Origin: Chalara sp. BL73
Taxonomy: Eukaryota; Ascomycota; Leotiomycetes; Helotiales
DNA: 64,000 nucleotides
Assembly (NCBI GenBank): GCA_918026815.1
Contig: CAKJVC010000010.1
Span: 1,986,501-2,050,500, forward strand
Reading direction: 5' to 3'
The notes under the pieces are model-generated. The model saw only the letters and a list, made by a program, of their open reading frames with translations, did not search any database and was not told the DNA's origin. Position numbers and translations under genes: made by a program. Each line of letters begins with the position of its first letter. Position 1 is the first letter of the stretch. Shown here in pieces: positions 11,665-22,644 of this stretch.

Positions 11665-11900
11665 TGCAACAACTCAAGGCGAATAGGGATCTCGATCCGT
11701 GGATCTCAGGGAGAAGGACTCAAAGGTATGAACGACTATCAATTGTTATAACGAAGAGAACAAGCTACAGACAGAAGAAGGGAAGGAAATCAGGGCTTAT
11801 TATACAGGAGACTGGCCAGGGGCCAGTGTAAGCGCGGCCTTGTAGTGTCAGAGGCCGAGCCCCAAAGGGCTCTAAGCGAGATAGGGCCAGGGCCGTGACA
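11665..11900 (-). repeat. Solo LTR, TGTCACGGCC family
   Basis: Full-length copy in reverse orientation, from TGCAACAACTCAAGGCG to GGCCAGGGCCGTGACA. It matches the other copies over its whole length, but the flanking 5-mers (CCTAT and TATTC) do not form a clean target duplication. Confidence 0.75.
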
Positions 11901-12001
11901 TATTCAACCTTTCCTCTATACGTAAGTACGTTGGTGATGCTCCCGAACTAGAAAAAAGCTCCAAGTCCATTGTTAATCAATTTCTAACATCGGTTTGCGG
12001 T

Positions 12002-12484
12002 TTGCAATTTGATCAGCTCTCATATCTGATTACCCTATTTTACGTTTTCCGACGGTGGTCGTTATATCATGCGGTATTCGACATCACCGTTCGCAAAGAT
12101 GCCAGGAACCAGCTTCCTACTATGCGGTTGCCGGTTGACAACTTGAGCAACCGGCAGATCGCTTACCTGGCTCGGCTAGATGGCTCTTCTGTTACAACAT
12201 TCCTGAAGGAGAAATCGGCGGGCTCTGAGGCCACGAAGAGGGAACAGAGTTTCGCTACACGACTGTATAATGCGCTCTTGGGATTGAAAGAAGACATTAA
12301 TGAGATGTTCTTCGATGATGCTCTTCTTGTCGTAAGACTATCTCGGCACCCTGCTATGGATCCGGCAGGGACGCGAAGTCGGCTCAAGCGACGCTCATCG
12401 CATTTCGAATTATTGTGCCTGAGAATATCAGAAAAGATAAAGACATTCATTACTATTCATGTTCAGTTGAGGAAGGGGAGCTGA
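12002..12484 (+). other. Unassigned open frame of 160 codons
   Basis: An open frame between an LTR and a HET pseudogene. The predicted product starts with a hydrophobic segment (LSYLITLFYVFRRW) and ends in a basic region (SRLKRRSSHFELL). I recognise no family, and there is no supporting intron or neighbour relation. It may be a chance frame or a gene remnant; a functional gene is doubtful. Confidence 0.15.
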
Positions 12485-12642
12485 TTTTAGAACGGAGTAC
12501 AGTTTACTAGCAGCGGTGGCACACTTGGAAGTGAAATCTGTGTAGAACGGTCAGTCAATATGCGGCTACCTAAATCAAGACCGACCCACCACTTCTATTG
12601 ACCTCGGAAGGCTATTGCAGTTTTCAACCCTGGGTACAGCAC

Positions 12643-14354
12643 CTACACAAACTTGACCTCTAAGACAGTAACATTTTGATTCAGGATTTCCTTTTCGTAT
12701 GCCTTTGCACTAATAGTTAAAGGGGCTGAAATGCCAGTGTTGGGCAATTCCAGGACCCGACGATCTCTTGATTCCATGGAGGAGCTAACCTTTGGCCGCC
12801 CTCCGAACCATGGCTGTGCCATAAACTCTCCAAGCCATTTTCTTAGAATGACATCATCGGACTTGGGCACAATTTCAACAAACCTTTCCAAGAGTGGCGC
12901 TAGAACAACCTCTGAGTTGTCCCAAAGACCAAGAGTGACAGCAAAGTAACTGTCCTGTCTGTCCGTAGTGTAGCCTTTAAATACAACACTTGATGATATG
13001 AAGTAGTCCGCGGACAACGATGGGGCGTCAAGTTCTAAGACTATGGTTTCTCGTTCCAGCTGACCTTTTGGTATACTTGGAAGATGTGATATCCTTGAGC
13101 TTCTAAAGACTCGCAACGGATCAAGCACTTCAGAGTCTGATATTTGTTCAGTGTCGAATACTGCTTCTTGATATATTGTGCGAATTTCTGCTTCCTTAGC
13201 CGCCTTAATTGGATACTTAAAGCCTCCAGGGTCCACGGATCTCGCAAAGGTAGAGGTATTCTCGGTTTCATCTAGAAAGATTGCAATGACACCTGAGAAG
13301 TCACTCTAGTAGTGGCAGTTGAGCATGGCTACCGAAGATGTACCGAAACTGCTGTGGATAAGCATAGGGAGCTCAAAGCGTAGACCTCTATTAGTCATGG
13401 AGAAAGGTTGTCGATCCAGCTCACTGGGAAAAGGCACGATATTTGCGGATCCAGCAAAGTATTCTGGATGCACCGCAAGTACTCCAGCACTCTTGGCTCC
13501 GTTTTCCAATGTCCTGATAGGCCAGGGTTGTCCCCAACTCTGCTCCAGCAAGCCCCAAGCAAAGATCAATTGGTCATCTAACTCCTTCACGATTTCTTCC
13601 TGCAGCCTGATAAAGGCTCCCATACCTTCCCCGTAAAGTAAAGGCATGTTCACTCCAAAGATTCCTAGGAGACAATATGCCACATCTTTACCGCGAGTTG
13701 TCTCCCGACTCGTCGCGGCCCATGACATTTTTCTCGCAACGCTACAAGACGTTCCTTGAGAAGGGTTAAGTAAGACACTTGGGAGAGTGATTGTGACTTG
13801 GAAGGAAATGCCCATAAATTCCTTTTATCTCCAAGATGTGACCAATTCTTGTTGAAAAAGGCGACTATTTGAGGAGCAATCAGCTCTTGAAGTGTCCATC
13901 CTCATGTGAACCATCCACTTCTCCTGATCTCACCTTCTACAACGTCGTTAAGACACGCGCCGCCACCTTCTAGACCTTCTGGCCGTACAATACCATTGAC
14001 ATCCTCGAGATATGAGTAGCGGATAACTACCCTCTCATACCAGCTGTACATAGAGTTGATAGCCTCGGAGAGCTCAGCACTGCTACTCTTGTCAATACAA
14101 CAGGTGCCAATCCAGATTTAAGTCTGGTTCTGACTCCGGCAGTAAGCACTGGCATGTTCTATTTTTGGGCGCCACGCATGTTACGCAAGTCCGACAGGTT
14201 GATGTCCTGAAAATGTAATCTCATCAGCGGCCCACTGGAAGACGACATTGTCAGCTTTCCCGTGACATGTTGGGAGGAATGGGAATGGCATATGCAGAGT
14301 GAGAATGGCATAGTCTTCCTCCAGTTTAATAGTTGCCACGTTGAGGAGCCGCAT
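12643..14354 (-). pseudogene. HET domain protein, broken by stops and frameshifts
   Basis: Read on the minus strand from MRLLNVATIKLEEDYAIL (start 14,354), the pieces follow the order of a normal HET protein but change frame. They are a fragment equivalent to WIGTCCIDKSSSAELSEA near 14,100, SWYERVVIRYSYLED near 14,030, and GWTLQELIAP near 13,890 preceded by an in-frame TGA where the family has Arg (WFT-stop-GWT). Next come KMSWAATSRETTRGKDVAYC and LLGIFGVNMPLLYGEG near 13,680. An in-frame TAG at about 13,306 separates this from the C-terminal part (DFSGVIAIFLDETEN, then SVDPGGFKYP to 12,643). It resembles the intact HET gene at 372-2,189. At least two nonsense changes and more than one frameshift make it dead. 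Confidence 0.8.
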
Positions 14355-14872
14355 CTTGTACGAAATATTTTGTTGTATTGTAAATGGTACTGATTCTCGT
14401 CCTCGAGTAATCGTTGTTGATGTCAAAGGGATGGCCGCCGAGAATAAGCGCGTTCTGGCTTCTAAGGCTTAGGAAGGCGCTATGCACATGCAGCACACCA
14501 CCACCTGATTGAGACAGAGCCTCATACAACGTGGACCCTCTATTTCCCCCTCTTAACCGGGACAGCAGGTCAAAGAAAAGGGTGGACAAATGTAAAACCC
14601 AAAGGATCAACTCAACGGTAGGCCAAAGTCATTCAAATGATTTATTATTTCAAATTCTCTACATCGCTTTAACAATGCTCCTCATGAAAAAAGTCTCTTA
14701 AAAGACTTACCCAGTTATGCATTTTATTTGAGATCTGGGTGATCTGATCGAGGCTGTGTTGAGGTAGGAAACCTGAAGAGTTAGCCCGATGCGCCTGATG
14801 CAGATGAATTCATGACATGGGTACGCTAAGGCAGCTCCATGGCGGTGGTGGTTGTGGTGGGAAATATTATCC

Positions 14873-15294
14873 ACCGCCTGCAGTGTGAGAAATGATTTGA
14901 TTAGTTGATTAGTGAAGTGGCTAATCATAATCAAATCAAAGCAATTCGCCACTAATCAAAATCAAATCAAGCCTAAATTATACTAATCATGATTAGTTTG
15001 ATTAGTTTGATTAGTGATGAATTCGGAAGGCGGTCAACCTAATTAGGAAGGCGGTGAATATTCTGCCCGAAATATTTAGAATTTTCAAATTTTTATCTAT
15101 TATAATTTCAAATAAAATTTCAATTTACTATTATATTAAAGAGAGTTGATTAGTGATTTGATTATTTTGATTATTTGATATTACTAATCAAATCAAATCA
15201 AAGCTAACGCTAATCAAAATCAAATCAAATCAGAGTTGATTAGTTTGATTAGTAATTGATTCGTTGATTAGTTTGTTATTACACTGACCGCCTG
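14873..15294. mobile_element. hAT-type MITE (406 bp) with 8-bp target duplication
   Basis: The element spans 14,881-15,286. It begins CAGTGTGA and ends TACACTG, so the ends are inverted (CAGTG/CACTG). The eight bases before it (14,873-14,880) and after it (15,287-15,294) are identical: ACCGCCTG. An 8-bp duplication with CAGTG ends is the hallmark of the hAT superfamily. The interior is AT-rich and packed with TTGATTAG words near both ends and their complement CTAATCAA, giving a strong foldback. There is no coding capacity, so it is a non-autonomous MITE. Confidence 0.85.
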
Positions 15295-18200
15295 ATTCTG
15301 CCGTCCTTGCGGCTCCAACCTTGGACCAATTGGTATCAGGATCGATGGCGCAGACTAATAAAACTTGGCGGTGCAGAATCAAACAAATTCCTCGTTTCCC
15401 AGCAATGAACAAAACCCTCAGTCCAGTGCGTCACGACTACTTTCTGGGGAGTAACAAATAATTATTACAATATTGATTCTCTTCCGACATATCAGCTAAT
15501 CGTAATGGCTCAGTTGGGTTTGTTCTACCGCAACAGCCCGCTAGTATTATAATGCTGTCCGTTCCATGCGCCAATCTACAGACATATCAATCAAGGCCAA
15601 ACCACAAGAATGCTTTGCCCCCTCGGGACATACACGTCCTGCAGTTTGTTATGCAGAAGAATCCGGTTTGGGATGGGGTCAAGCAAGTCTGACCCTTTCT
15701 CCTGCAGATGTCCTGCAGACGACTTAGTAACATACGCTTAACCGTTAGATTCTTCTACTCTTTCCTATTTTATTTACCTTTTGTGTGGACATTGCGAAAT
15801 GGCATTTGTATTAGGAAACGTGCAGGTTTAATTCACGCGTTGCTCTTCGAATTAAGTGGTTTTGAACTTGAAGCAACATGGTGGCTGGTCGGTTACGCTC
15901 CCCCAAAGTGTGATCCAGCCACAGCGTTTTCCATCTCATACGCATGACACCCCGCCATGGCTGTTTCTCCGGTGACTGGATTTTAACCTCTCATCGGGTC
16001 AGCATCCAGCTGAGATTTGGTTAGCGTTATCTGCTTTATCGCACGGGTTACAACTTTATTGATACTTTATCCGGCCGAATTAATTATACCGCTTTGAGAG
16101 CTCACTTATCTCAGTAGTGACTTGCGAACTTGAGTTCTCGCTAGTATGATGTCGGTTTCCTGTGACACCCAAAAAATAAAAATTGATGGGCAGTATAGTG
16201 CTGTACTATCTTCAGAGCACGTGATACTCAAGAAATATGGCCTTCCGCCTGATTCTTACTCTTGTTTTTCGCAGCTAAGCAGGAAAATGTACACCAAATA
16301 CATGTCTGCCGACATGTATTTGGAAATGGCGCCACTCCCAAGACCAGCAATAAGTCTCCCCAGTTGCAAAATTAATCCTTTAGCGTTGTGTCAATACCAG
16401 CGGCTTTATGGCACAACCTTTATTCTGGCACGCGCACGAGTGAGTGGTGGGTCACGTCAAACCTTGACGTACTACTTTCATACTGGCCCAAACTATTGTC
16501 AGTGGGAGAATTCTACGTCAAGGCTAAGTAATACTAGAGTCGCCAATAAGTATACAGTATTTGTTCCTAGCAGCCAACAAACACAGACGCCCCACTGATA
16601 GCTAACTGTTTTGGTCTGTACAAAAGTTTGTCAAAGCAGCGATCGTGGCGTCTTTGATGCACACAATTAACGAAGCTAGGAAGCTCATGCTCCTTTATGT
16701 GTCTCCATTTCTTTTCGCCGTCTACCCCTGTTCCTCAATACAACCCTCCAGATCAGAAGATTCTCTAACCTCCGCCTTGATGCATCTTGCGCTACCCAAT
16801 GTAAGGCAGCTCAGGTCTGTGGACTGTACTTGTGCCGACCTATCACTAACCGCTCTTGGTAAGCCGGCGGCATAAGTCTCCATCTGCTGCACTCAGACTG
16901 ACGCTGTTTTCCACGTAGAACGCTTGGTGTCCACTCTTCCAAGCAATGCTTCCCAAGCAACACCTGGCATGACGGGGAGCAAGCCGATCAAGATCGAGTT
17001 TCCCAAGCGAGAGCATCACCGCATCCCACTGTCTGCGCGAGGGGATATCCCTGGGTATGCTTATCCTTGTTTCCGTTGCCCTTGAGCTATCGCCGTAACA
17101 TGCACCACACCTATAATATAACTGACTTTAAATAAAGAATACTTTCCCAGCCATGAAGGTACTCCAAGGCAATACACAACCCACCTTTTCTCTACCACAC
17201 CCGAGCCCGACATCGCATTCCCATCAGTCACATCCAACGCGTTATTTGCAAGTCCTGCGTCGCCGACCTCCGAGTCCATCCTATCCCCTTCCAATCCGGA
17301 CGTTCCAACTCTCCAAGTAGGCGAATACTACCCTTCGACTTACCAATCCATCTCCCCAACCGACCGATCTTCCACGTTGCAAACACACCGCGAGAGATTA
17401 TCGGCGGAAAAGACACTCTCATATGAGAGATGCATGAGTGATCTGAAGCGGAGGTTACAACAACTCCAGCGAGATAGGATCACGTAAGCAAGATTTGCAA
17501 GTCCGCCTAGAGCGTTTGTGCTTGGTGGACCTGCCGAACTCTCCGGCCCGAGGTCACAGCCACCAAATAGCCCAGGATAGATCACCCCGTTCGAAATGGA
17601 AGAAACCGCTGGGCACATGGTGGCTGGAAATAGGAGCTCACATACGGAGATGGAGAATGGGACGCTGTGGAAGATGAAGCAGGAAGGGAACATGACGAAA
17701 GGGAATGGCCGAAACCAAGCTGTTCCACGCCGAAACGGGCGGCCAGATCAACCATCCCAAGATCCTACATATCTACTATTGAGAACGAGGGCGTTGCGGA
17801 GCGTGATGGCGAATAGATTAGACGTTGGCTAATGGATTAGACGTGGGCTAGAGCTGTTGTACAACCGAGTGTTGACGGTATGCAAAACCGTCGCAGCGCA
17901 TTTCGAAGATAGTGCCAGGGCAGCGCGGAGTTGTTTAATCGGTGCAGATAGGCTCGATCGCAACGTGCTTCCGCTCCTTGTTGGAGAGAGGCCACAAAAC
18001 TCCAGTCCCTCTACTTTTATGCGCCGTTTGATAGATACCATCGCGTCTCCATTCTATTTACGCCACTACGGCCATGAGGCATAGATGTCAAACTGCCGTT
18101 CTCTACAAATTAAGGCCTCGCTCTAGCACTCTGCGTTTTACATATGGACATAAACAAGACAACTCAAGCTTCTAGCCCTCCTCCGGTGCAGGAGAAGTTC

Positions 18201-18514
18201 ATCCGCACTTGCAAGATGCTGGACTTCATGAAGATACCCTCGAGCATCCACAGGTACCCTTTGGTGAGGTGGACCGGTTCATGGCGGGTTTGGAACATGA
18301 GCCATTTCGTGCCCTCGCTCTCATATTGTCGAACTCTAGATTCAACGTTACTGCTTCTGTCAAGGACTTTCGCCTCCTCTTGAAGCTCTAAGTTATGTTA
18401 GAAGATGAGGCTCAAAGAGTCAGGATTGCATGAGTTTCCCAGTCTCGCCGAAGCGGCCCGTTTCCTGGCAGTGAAAGTGTCACTTGCAGGGTGCTATCAT
18501 GCTTGCCATGTAAC
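15295..18514. other. 3.2 kb without a supportable gene
   Basis: Short open frames occur at 15,708-15,947, 16,146-16,598 and 16,645-16,875, none with a known motif. Around 17,190-17,486 one plus-strand frame is Ser/Pro-rich and ends in a basic helical stretch (SDLKRRLQQLQRDRIT). It could be a gene remnant, but it has no recognisable domain. I see no RNA gene here. Confidence 0.35.
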
Positions 18515-18806
18515 TTAGGCTTCCATTCCATCTCCCTTATGAAACGGCCATCTTCTACTCCATTGCAAAGATTGGATTGCCACTTCCTTTTGCGTGAACT
18601 CTCCATGCATGATCCCATGAACGTACGCCTCGCCAACGAACTTAAAAGCTCCATTTTCTTTTCTCCGAAGGACGTGAGGAAACTTCCTGCCGAGAAAGAT
18701 AACGATCACATCATCTTTCTCAACGTGGCTAGGAGCAAGTCCCACATAACCATTGTCCGCAAGGAATGGCTTCCGATCACGTTGCCATACCAGCATATTC
18801 AAGTAT

Positions 18807-19672
18807 GACACTTTCGGGGGTTACAGTTGGGCCAGGGTAGAAAAATCTTGGCCCAGGGTAGAAATCATAGCTTTAAGAGTTCAGCCAGAGTAGAAATCTC
18901 ACCCCGGCATATGCCAAGAATAAAAGAAGCCACACCAAAAAAAGCGCTTCGCGTTTTTTATAACGACGCGTACAATATAGCGTTTAAACAAATTTATGCT
19001 TTCGCGTTGCTTAATTAATTCGACTATACAAACTACTGCAAGTAAATGTGTAATTAAATGAATAAATAAGTTTAGTGTAAGTAGAAATTTTTATGTAGTA
19101 TATATTCAGTATATGTTTAGCATATGCTAAACATATACTGAATATATACTACATATACTTGATGTCACGGCACGAGCTGTAGATCTACAGATACAGAAAG
19201 CAGCTGTAGTACTATACGAGAATCTATAGCTAAAGAAGGAAAAAGGAGCTCGAGAAAAGCAAGCTATATATACACGAAAAAGCTTTAGTAGCTCGGCAGC
19301 AGGGCACATGGCCGACCAGAGTCGGTACCGTGACACTTAACATATACTGAACATATGCTAAACATATACTGAACATATACTACTTGTTTTGCTTATTTTA
19401 TTAGTCTTTCTGTAAAATAAATACTAGAATATGCTTTGCATATGCTTACAATGTACTTACAATATGTATTTTTTTACACGCTAAGCCTATATTGTGAATT
19501 CGCCAAGCATAGTTTTAACCAAGTTTGGTTATTCGCTTAAGTTCACCCAGGGTACAAATGGTTGCACAAAGAGTTGGCCCAGGGTAGAACGTTTCTTGGC
19601 AAAATGCCAAGGAATTTTCTACCCTGGGCCAAGATTTTTCTACCCTGGCCCAACTGTAACCCGACACTTTCG
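18807..19672. mobile_element. Non-autonomous inverted-repeat transposon, Mutator-like by its 10-bp target duplication
   Basis: The element is 18,817-19,662. Its ends are inverted repeats of about 47 bp (GGGTTACAGTTGGGCCAGGG onward), built from two tandem GGGCCAGGGTAGAAA-like words, with looser similarity further in. The flanks carry the identical 10-mer GACACTTTCG (18,807-18,816 and 19,663-19,672). Long inverted repeats with a 9-11 bp duplication fit Mutator-like elements; no transposase is encoded. The interior is AT-rich with repeated CATATACTGAA words and holds a smaller nested insertion. Class assignment rests on structure only. Confidence 0.75.
19163..19335. mobile_element. Small nested element with TGTCACGG ends
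   Basis: A 173-bp block inside the larger transposon begins TGTCACGG and ends CCGTGACA. It is flanked by CTTGA and CTTAA (four of five bases match). Its composition differs from the AT-rich surroundings. The ends match those of the solo LTRs in this window, so it may be a deleted LTR. Confidence 0.45.
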
Positions 19673-20401
19673 CATTAGAGTTGGTAGGTGTTTTCACTGG
19701 CTCGACTGCTTCATGACCCAGAAGGTAGTCTATGCTGTCCTTGGTCGCTTCCAATACTCCTCTGTAGCCTTGGTGGCATTCCTGAGTAGCTCGACGAATA
19801 AAGCTCACTTCATATCCTTCTTGGTCGGCAATCGGGACGCGAATATGAGCCTGCCGACGGTGATCGTTATTGGTGTAGATACTAAAATGGGTGTCCCTGA
19901 ATTTCAGGTCCGACAATGCACACAGATTTGCTACAACAAGCAGATATGCCGCCACACCTAGCGTATCTTTTACGTAGCCGTTAATCAAATGTGGCTTCCA
20001 TGCTGTCCCAAGAGTTTCGACCTTCCTGACGAGGTAGCCATTCGAGGTTAGTTGGCTAAGAGAGGTGCCAGCATCTGCCGGCGCCTGTAATGCGCTGTCT
20101 CCAGAAGCACCGAAGGCTGTGTCCCATGGAAGTTGGTCACTGGGGCGTAGGATCCACTCTGCACGCCAATCTGGAACCCATGAAGGCAGATCTGCGCTCC
20201 TGCTCCGCAATTGTGAGAGCGAGAGCAAATCTACCTGGCCCGACATAATGATCTTGCAAGCAGCCATAATGTAGGCAGAAGAGCATGACATAGAATAATC
20301 TGCCAGAACACCAAGGCTATCGCCATCGCTCGCCATCCCAAGTAAGGCGAAAACCTTATCTTTGTCATCAGTCGCATGGGGTGATGCCTTCAGAGCGCCA
20401 G

Positions 20402-20676
20402 TGTTGAACAGGCTAAGTCTAAGGATCATACCTAGACTATTGGGGAAGTTGTAGGTATGCTTGCGCAAGATGCATACGCACTTTTGTCTTCGGTGGTGAA
20501 TCTACTGACGTATGCGTTACGTCGTATATGATACTCACGTGTGAGTATCACACCTCTATAAGTAGAGAGATTCTCTCCTGTAGTTCATGTTCTACAACCT
20601 TCAGCAATTCAATTTGATTTACCCCATACTCCCTGGAGGTTCCGTGACTGTGATCATATTTGTATTCTTTGCAACA
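20402..20676 (+). repeat. Solo LTR of the TGTTGAACAGG family
   Basis: It runs from TGTTGAACAGGCTAAG to TTGCAACA and shares the TATCACACCTCTATAAGTAG block with the copy at 9,814. No matching 5-bp flanks are present. It forms the 5' breakpoint of the HET pseudogene on its left and supplies the apparent start codon of that open frame. Confidence 0.65.
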
Positions 20677-20869
20677 CCTTTTAAAAACACCTTATTTTCG
20701 AGCGCGGCGAGGATCGGGGGTTTGGGGGCTAGCCCCCATATAAAACGTGATAATACTAATGAAGGCAACCTTCTATTCTCGATCGTTACTCTTAACGGGC
20801 GCCTTCATACGCTACAAGTAGGTCATCTGACCGAATCCTTTATTCACTCTTCTATTCACCCCCATTGAC

Positions 20870-21225
20870 TCAGGACCTAACACACCAACAGTAACAACCA
20901 AGGTCGGTTGGGGACGGTTACTGTAAAACAGCCCAGGTCGGCTAAGGACGGTTACAGGCTGTAAGCGAGCCATCAGTAACGAAGACTAGTCGACAGCCAG
21001 CCAAAGGCTTACAGCCACTATAATGGCGCATAGTCTAGACTATCGTGGGCTCCGACTGATAGAATACTTTTCGGGGATACCAACCTCTAGAGCTCGGTGG
21101 CTCCGTAAGTCAAGGATACACCGCAGTTAAGGGATATAAGGAAAAGCTAGAGCTCTCCGGAGAAGGGCAAGCTTGAGTTTTCTTTCCAGGCTTACAAGCA
21201 TACTTTTGATATCAATACATTAACA
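20870..21225 (+). repeat. LTR-like repeat ending in TTTTGATATCAATACAT
   Basis: The block with CCAACCTCTAGAGCTCGG and GAAAAGCTAGAGCTCT, ending in ACTTTTGATATCAATACAT, recurs at about 31,290-31,472. A reversed fragment lies at about 31,190-31,250. The start is uncertain. It is best read as an LTR of a third family. Confidence 0.55.
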
Positions 21226-22644
21226 TCTGTCCCTGCGTCCCGAGACGCACCCTGTAACGAGACAAATTATAGGTGCTTCGAGTTCGAGGGGTTATCAATC
21301 TGTGGGCGCATCAAAATTTCTATGTCTTTTTATTTCAGCTGTATTATATACTTCGCCCGAACACTCCTGACCTATTAATTCTGAAAATTATCATCGCGTC
21401 GTCGCCGCCCCTTTGAATTAACAAAGGGCATTCTTCTACACTATTATAAGCCCCTTGACTTGCAATACCACCATCAACCTTTTTTTACCTTTTAAACTCA
21501 TAGAACAATTAGATATGGATATCTAGGTCTTATTATAATGCTAAAAAGCTATTGCTACTCTTGGTAGCGGCTGGGGCGTACCGTGTCATACGAGGTCGCC
21601 ACATGGGCTGATGCCTCCGCCAATCAAGTGAGCAAGGACCCTAGTCAGCTGTGTCGTGGTTACAGTAAGCTCGGTAAATTTTATTATATTAATACAGTAA
21701 TACTATGGCTGCTAAACGTGTGAATGCGAAGCTTGTGGCTGGGCACAGGCGGATTATGCTGGGAAATTCCCGTTTCCCGACATCCTCCCACCAGCAAAAA
21801 GTGGCAGCCAACAACCTGGCTTTTCGCTTCTGGCTTTCCCCTCACAGCTGTTTTTGCGCTCTGTTTGAAGTGACAAACCGCTTCGATTCCTGGCCCTGGC
21901 CTTCCAGGGGGAATCCGCTCCATTGCAAAATTGCTGACGAGCTCAAAGATGACCTTAACGATGCAGGAGTGCCGAAAGGAGCACGTCATCAGGACGCCAA
22001 CCTCACTCTCGTGTCGACATCTTCTAAATAGAAAATCATGGTGTTAATAATGTCCCATGGTAGGCTTGACTTGCAGCATAGAGCTAGAGCTATTAAAGCT
22101 CTCACTCTGCCATCGTTGGACTTAAAAAGTCAGGCTATATTATCTAGGATGTCCTGCTAATAATAGAGTTGAGCTGATCAAATCACTCGCTTATTTTCGA
22201 GTCACACCTTCAAAACATGCTTCGTATAAGGTAAGCCGCGAAAATAGATATTGTAGGGTTGGCATTATCACATTTAGAACAAGCGAGAGGGTTTTCTGAG
22301 AGAAATGGTACAAGACTGCTGGGTTCACCGAGTTTGTGTGGTGTGGTTAGGCAGGAGGCGGGTTTCGATTTTGAAACAGATTTGATTAAGAGAAGTGATA
22401 CTTGATAGGAGATAACTGTCGTTTAATATACAAGTTGGCGCTTTTGGGTAGTTGAAAATACGCTATTGGTATAACGCATGGGAAATAACATGCGAGAGAA
22501 ACGAGCGTACTTGAGAGAATGCGAATCGTGAAATAGGGCGCTGAGTGGCTGGAAATTACGAGAGGCATACTGAGGAAGTAGTAATATGGTACATATCGTT
22601 CCATTTATCTCTTATTATGATCAGAACTTCTCTACCAAAGGCGT
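21226..22644. other. 1.4 kb without a recognisable gene
   Basis: A pair of overlapping open frames on opposite strands (21,684-22,031) shows no known motif. The remainder is AT-rich with no repeat or RNA gene that I can identify. Confidence 0.35.

Larger units (their letters stand above)
18515..20401 (-). pseudogene. C-terminal half of a HET-type protein, truncated by an LTR and split by a transposon
   Basis: Read on the minus strand, coding sequence starts at the LTR boundary (20,401) with GALKASPHATDDKDKVFALL and continues through LPSWVPDW to TPTNSNAKV near 19,663. An 846-bp inverted-repeat element then interrupts it. Beyond the element the same frame resumes at 18,806 as SYLNMLVWQRDRKPF, then VGLAPSH, VIVIFLGRKFPHVLRR and GEAYVHGIMHGEF. 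Removing the element and one target copy joins the two halves in frame. The HET domain is missing: the open frame upstream of GALKA is LTR sequence. The gene was therefore hit twice, once by loss of its 5' half at the LTR and once by the insertion. Confidence 0.85.

Noticed and set aside
13870..13930. RIP as cause of the stop in the HET pseudogene (Arg codon to TGA)
   Set aside because: A CGA-to-TGA change is not in the CpA context favoured by RIP, so this lesion does not support it.
14881..15286. Initially considered as a CRISPR-like or telomeric repeat because of regularly repeated TTGATTAG words
   Set aside because: Repeats are irregular in spacing and both orientations; the CAG ends and 8-bp duplication identify a hAT MITE.
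17190..17486. Ser/Pro-rich plus-strand frame ending in a basic helix
   Set aside because: It looks protein-like but has no domain, no clear start and competing open frames in other phases. Kept only as a note in the gap entry.
18144..18391. Two overlapping plus-strand frames that look partly protein-like
   Set aside because: No motif, and a frame change would be needed to join them. Evidence is too weak to call a gene.
21684..22031. Opposed open frames of about 100 codons
   Set aside because: They mirror each other on both strands with no motif; most likely chance.
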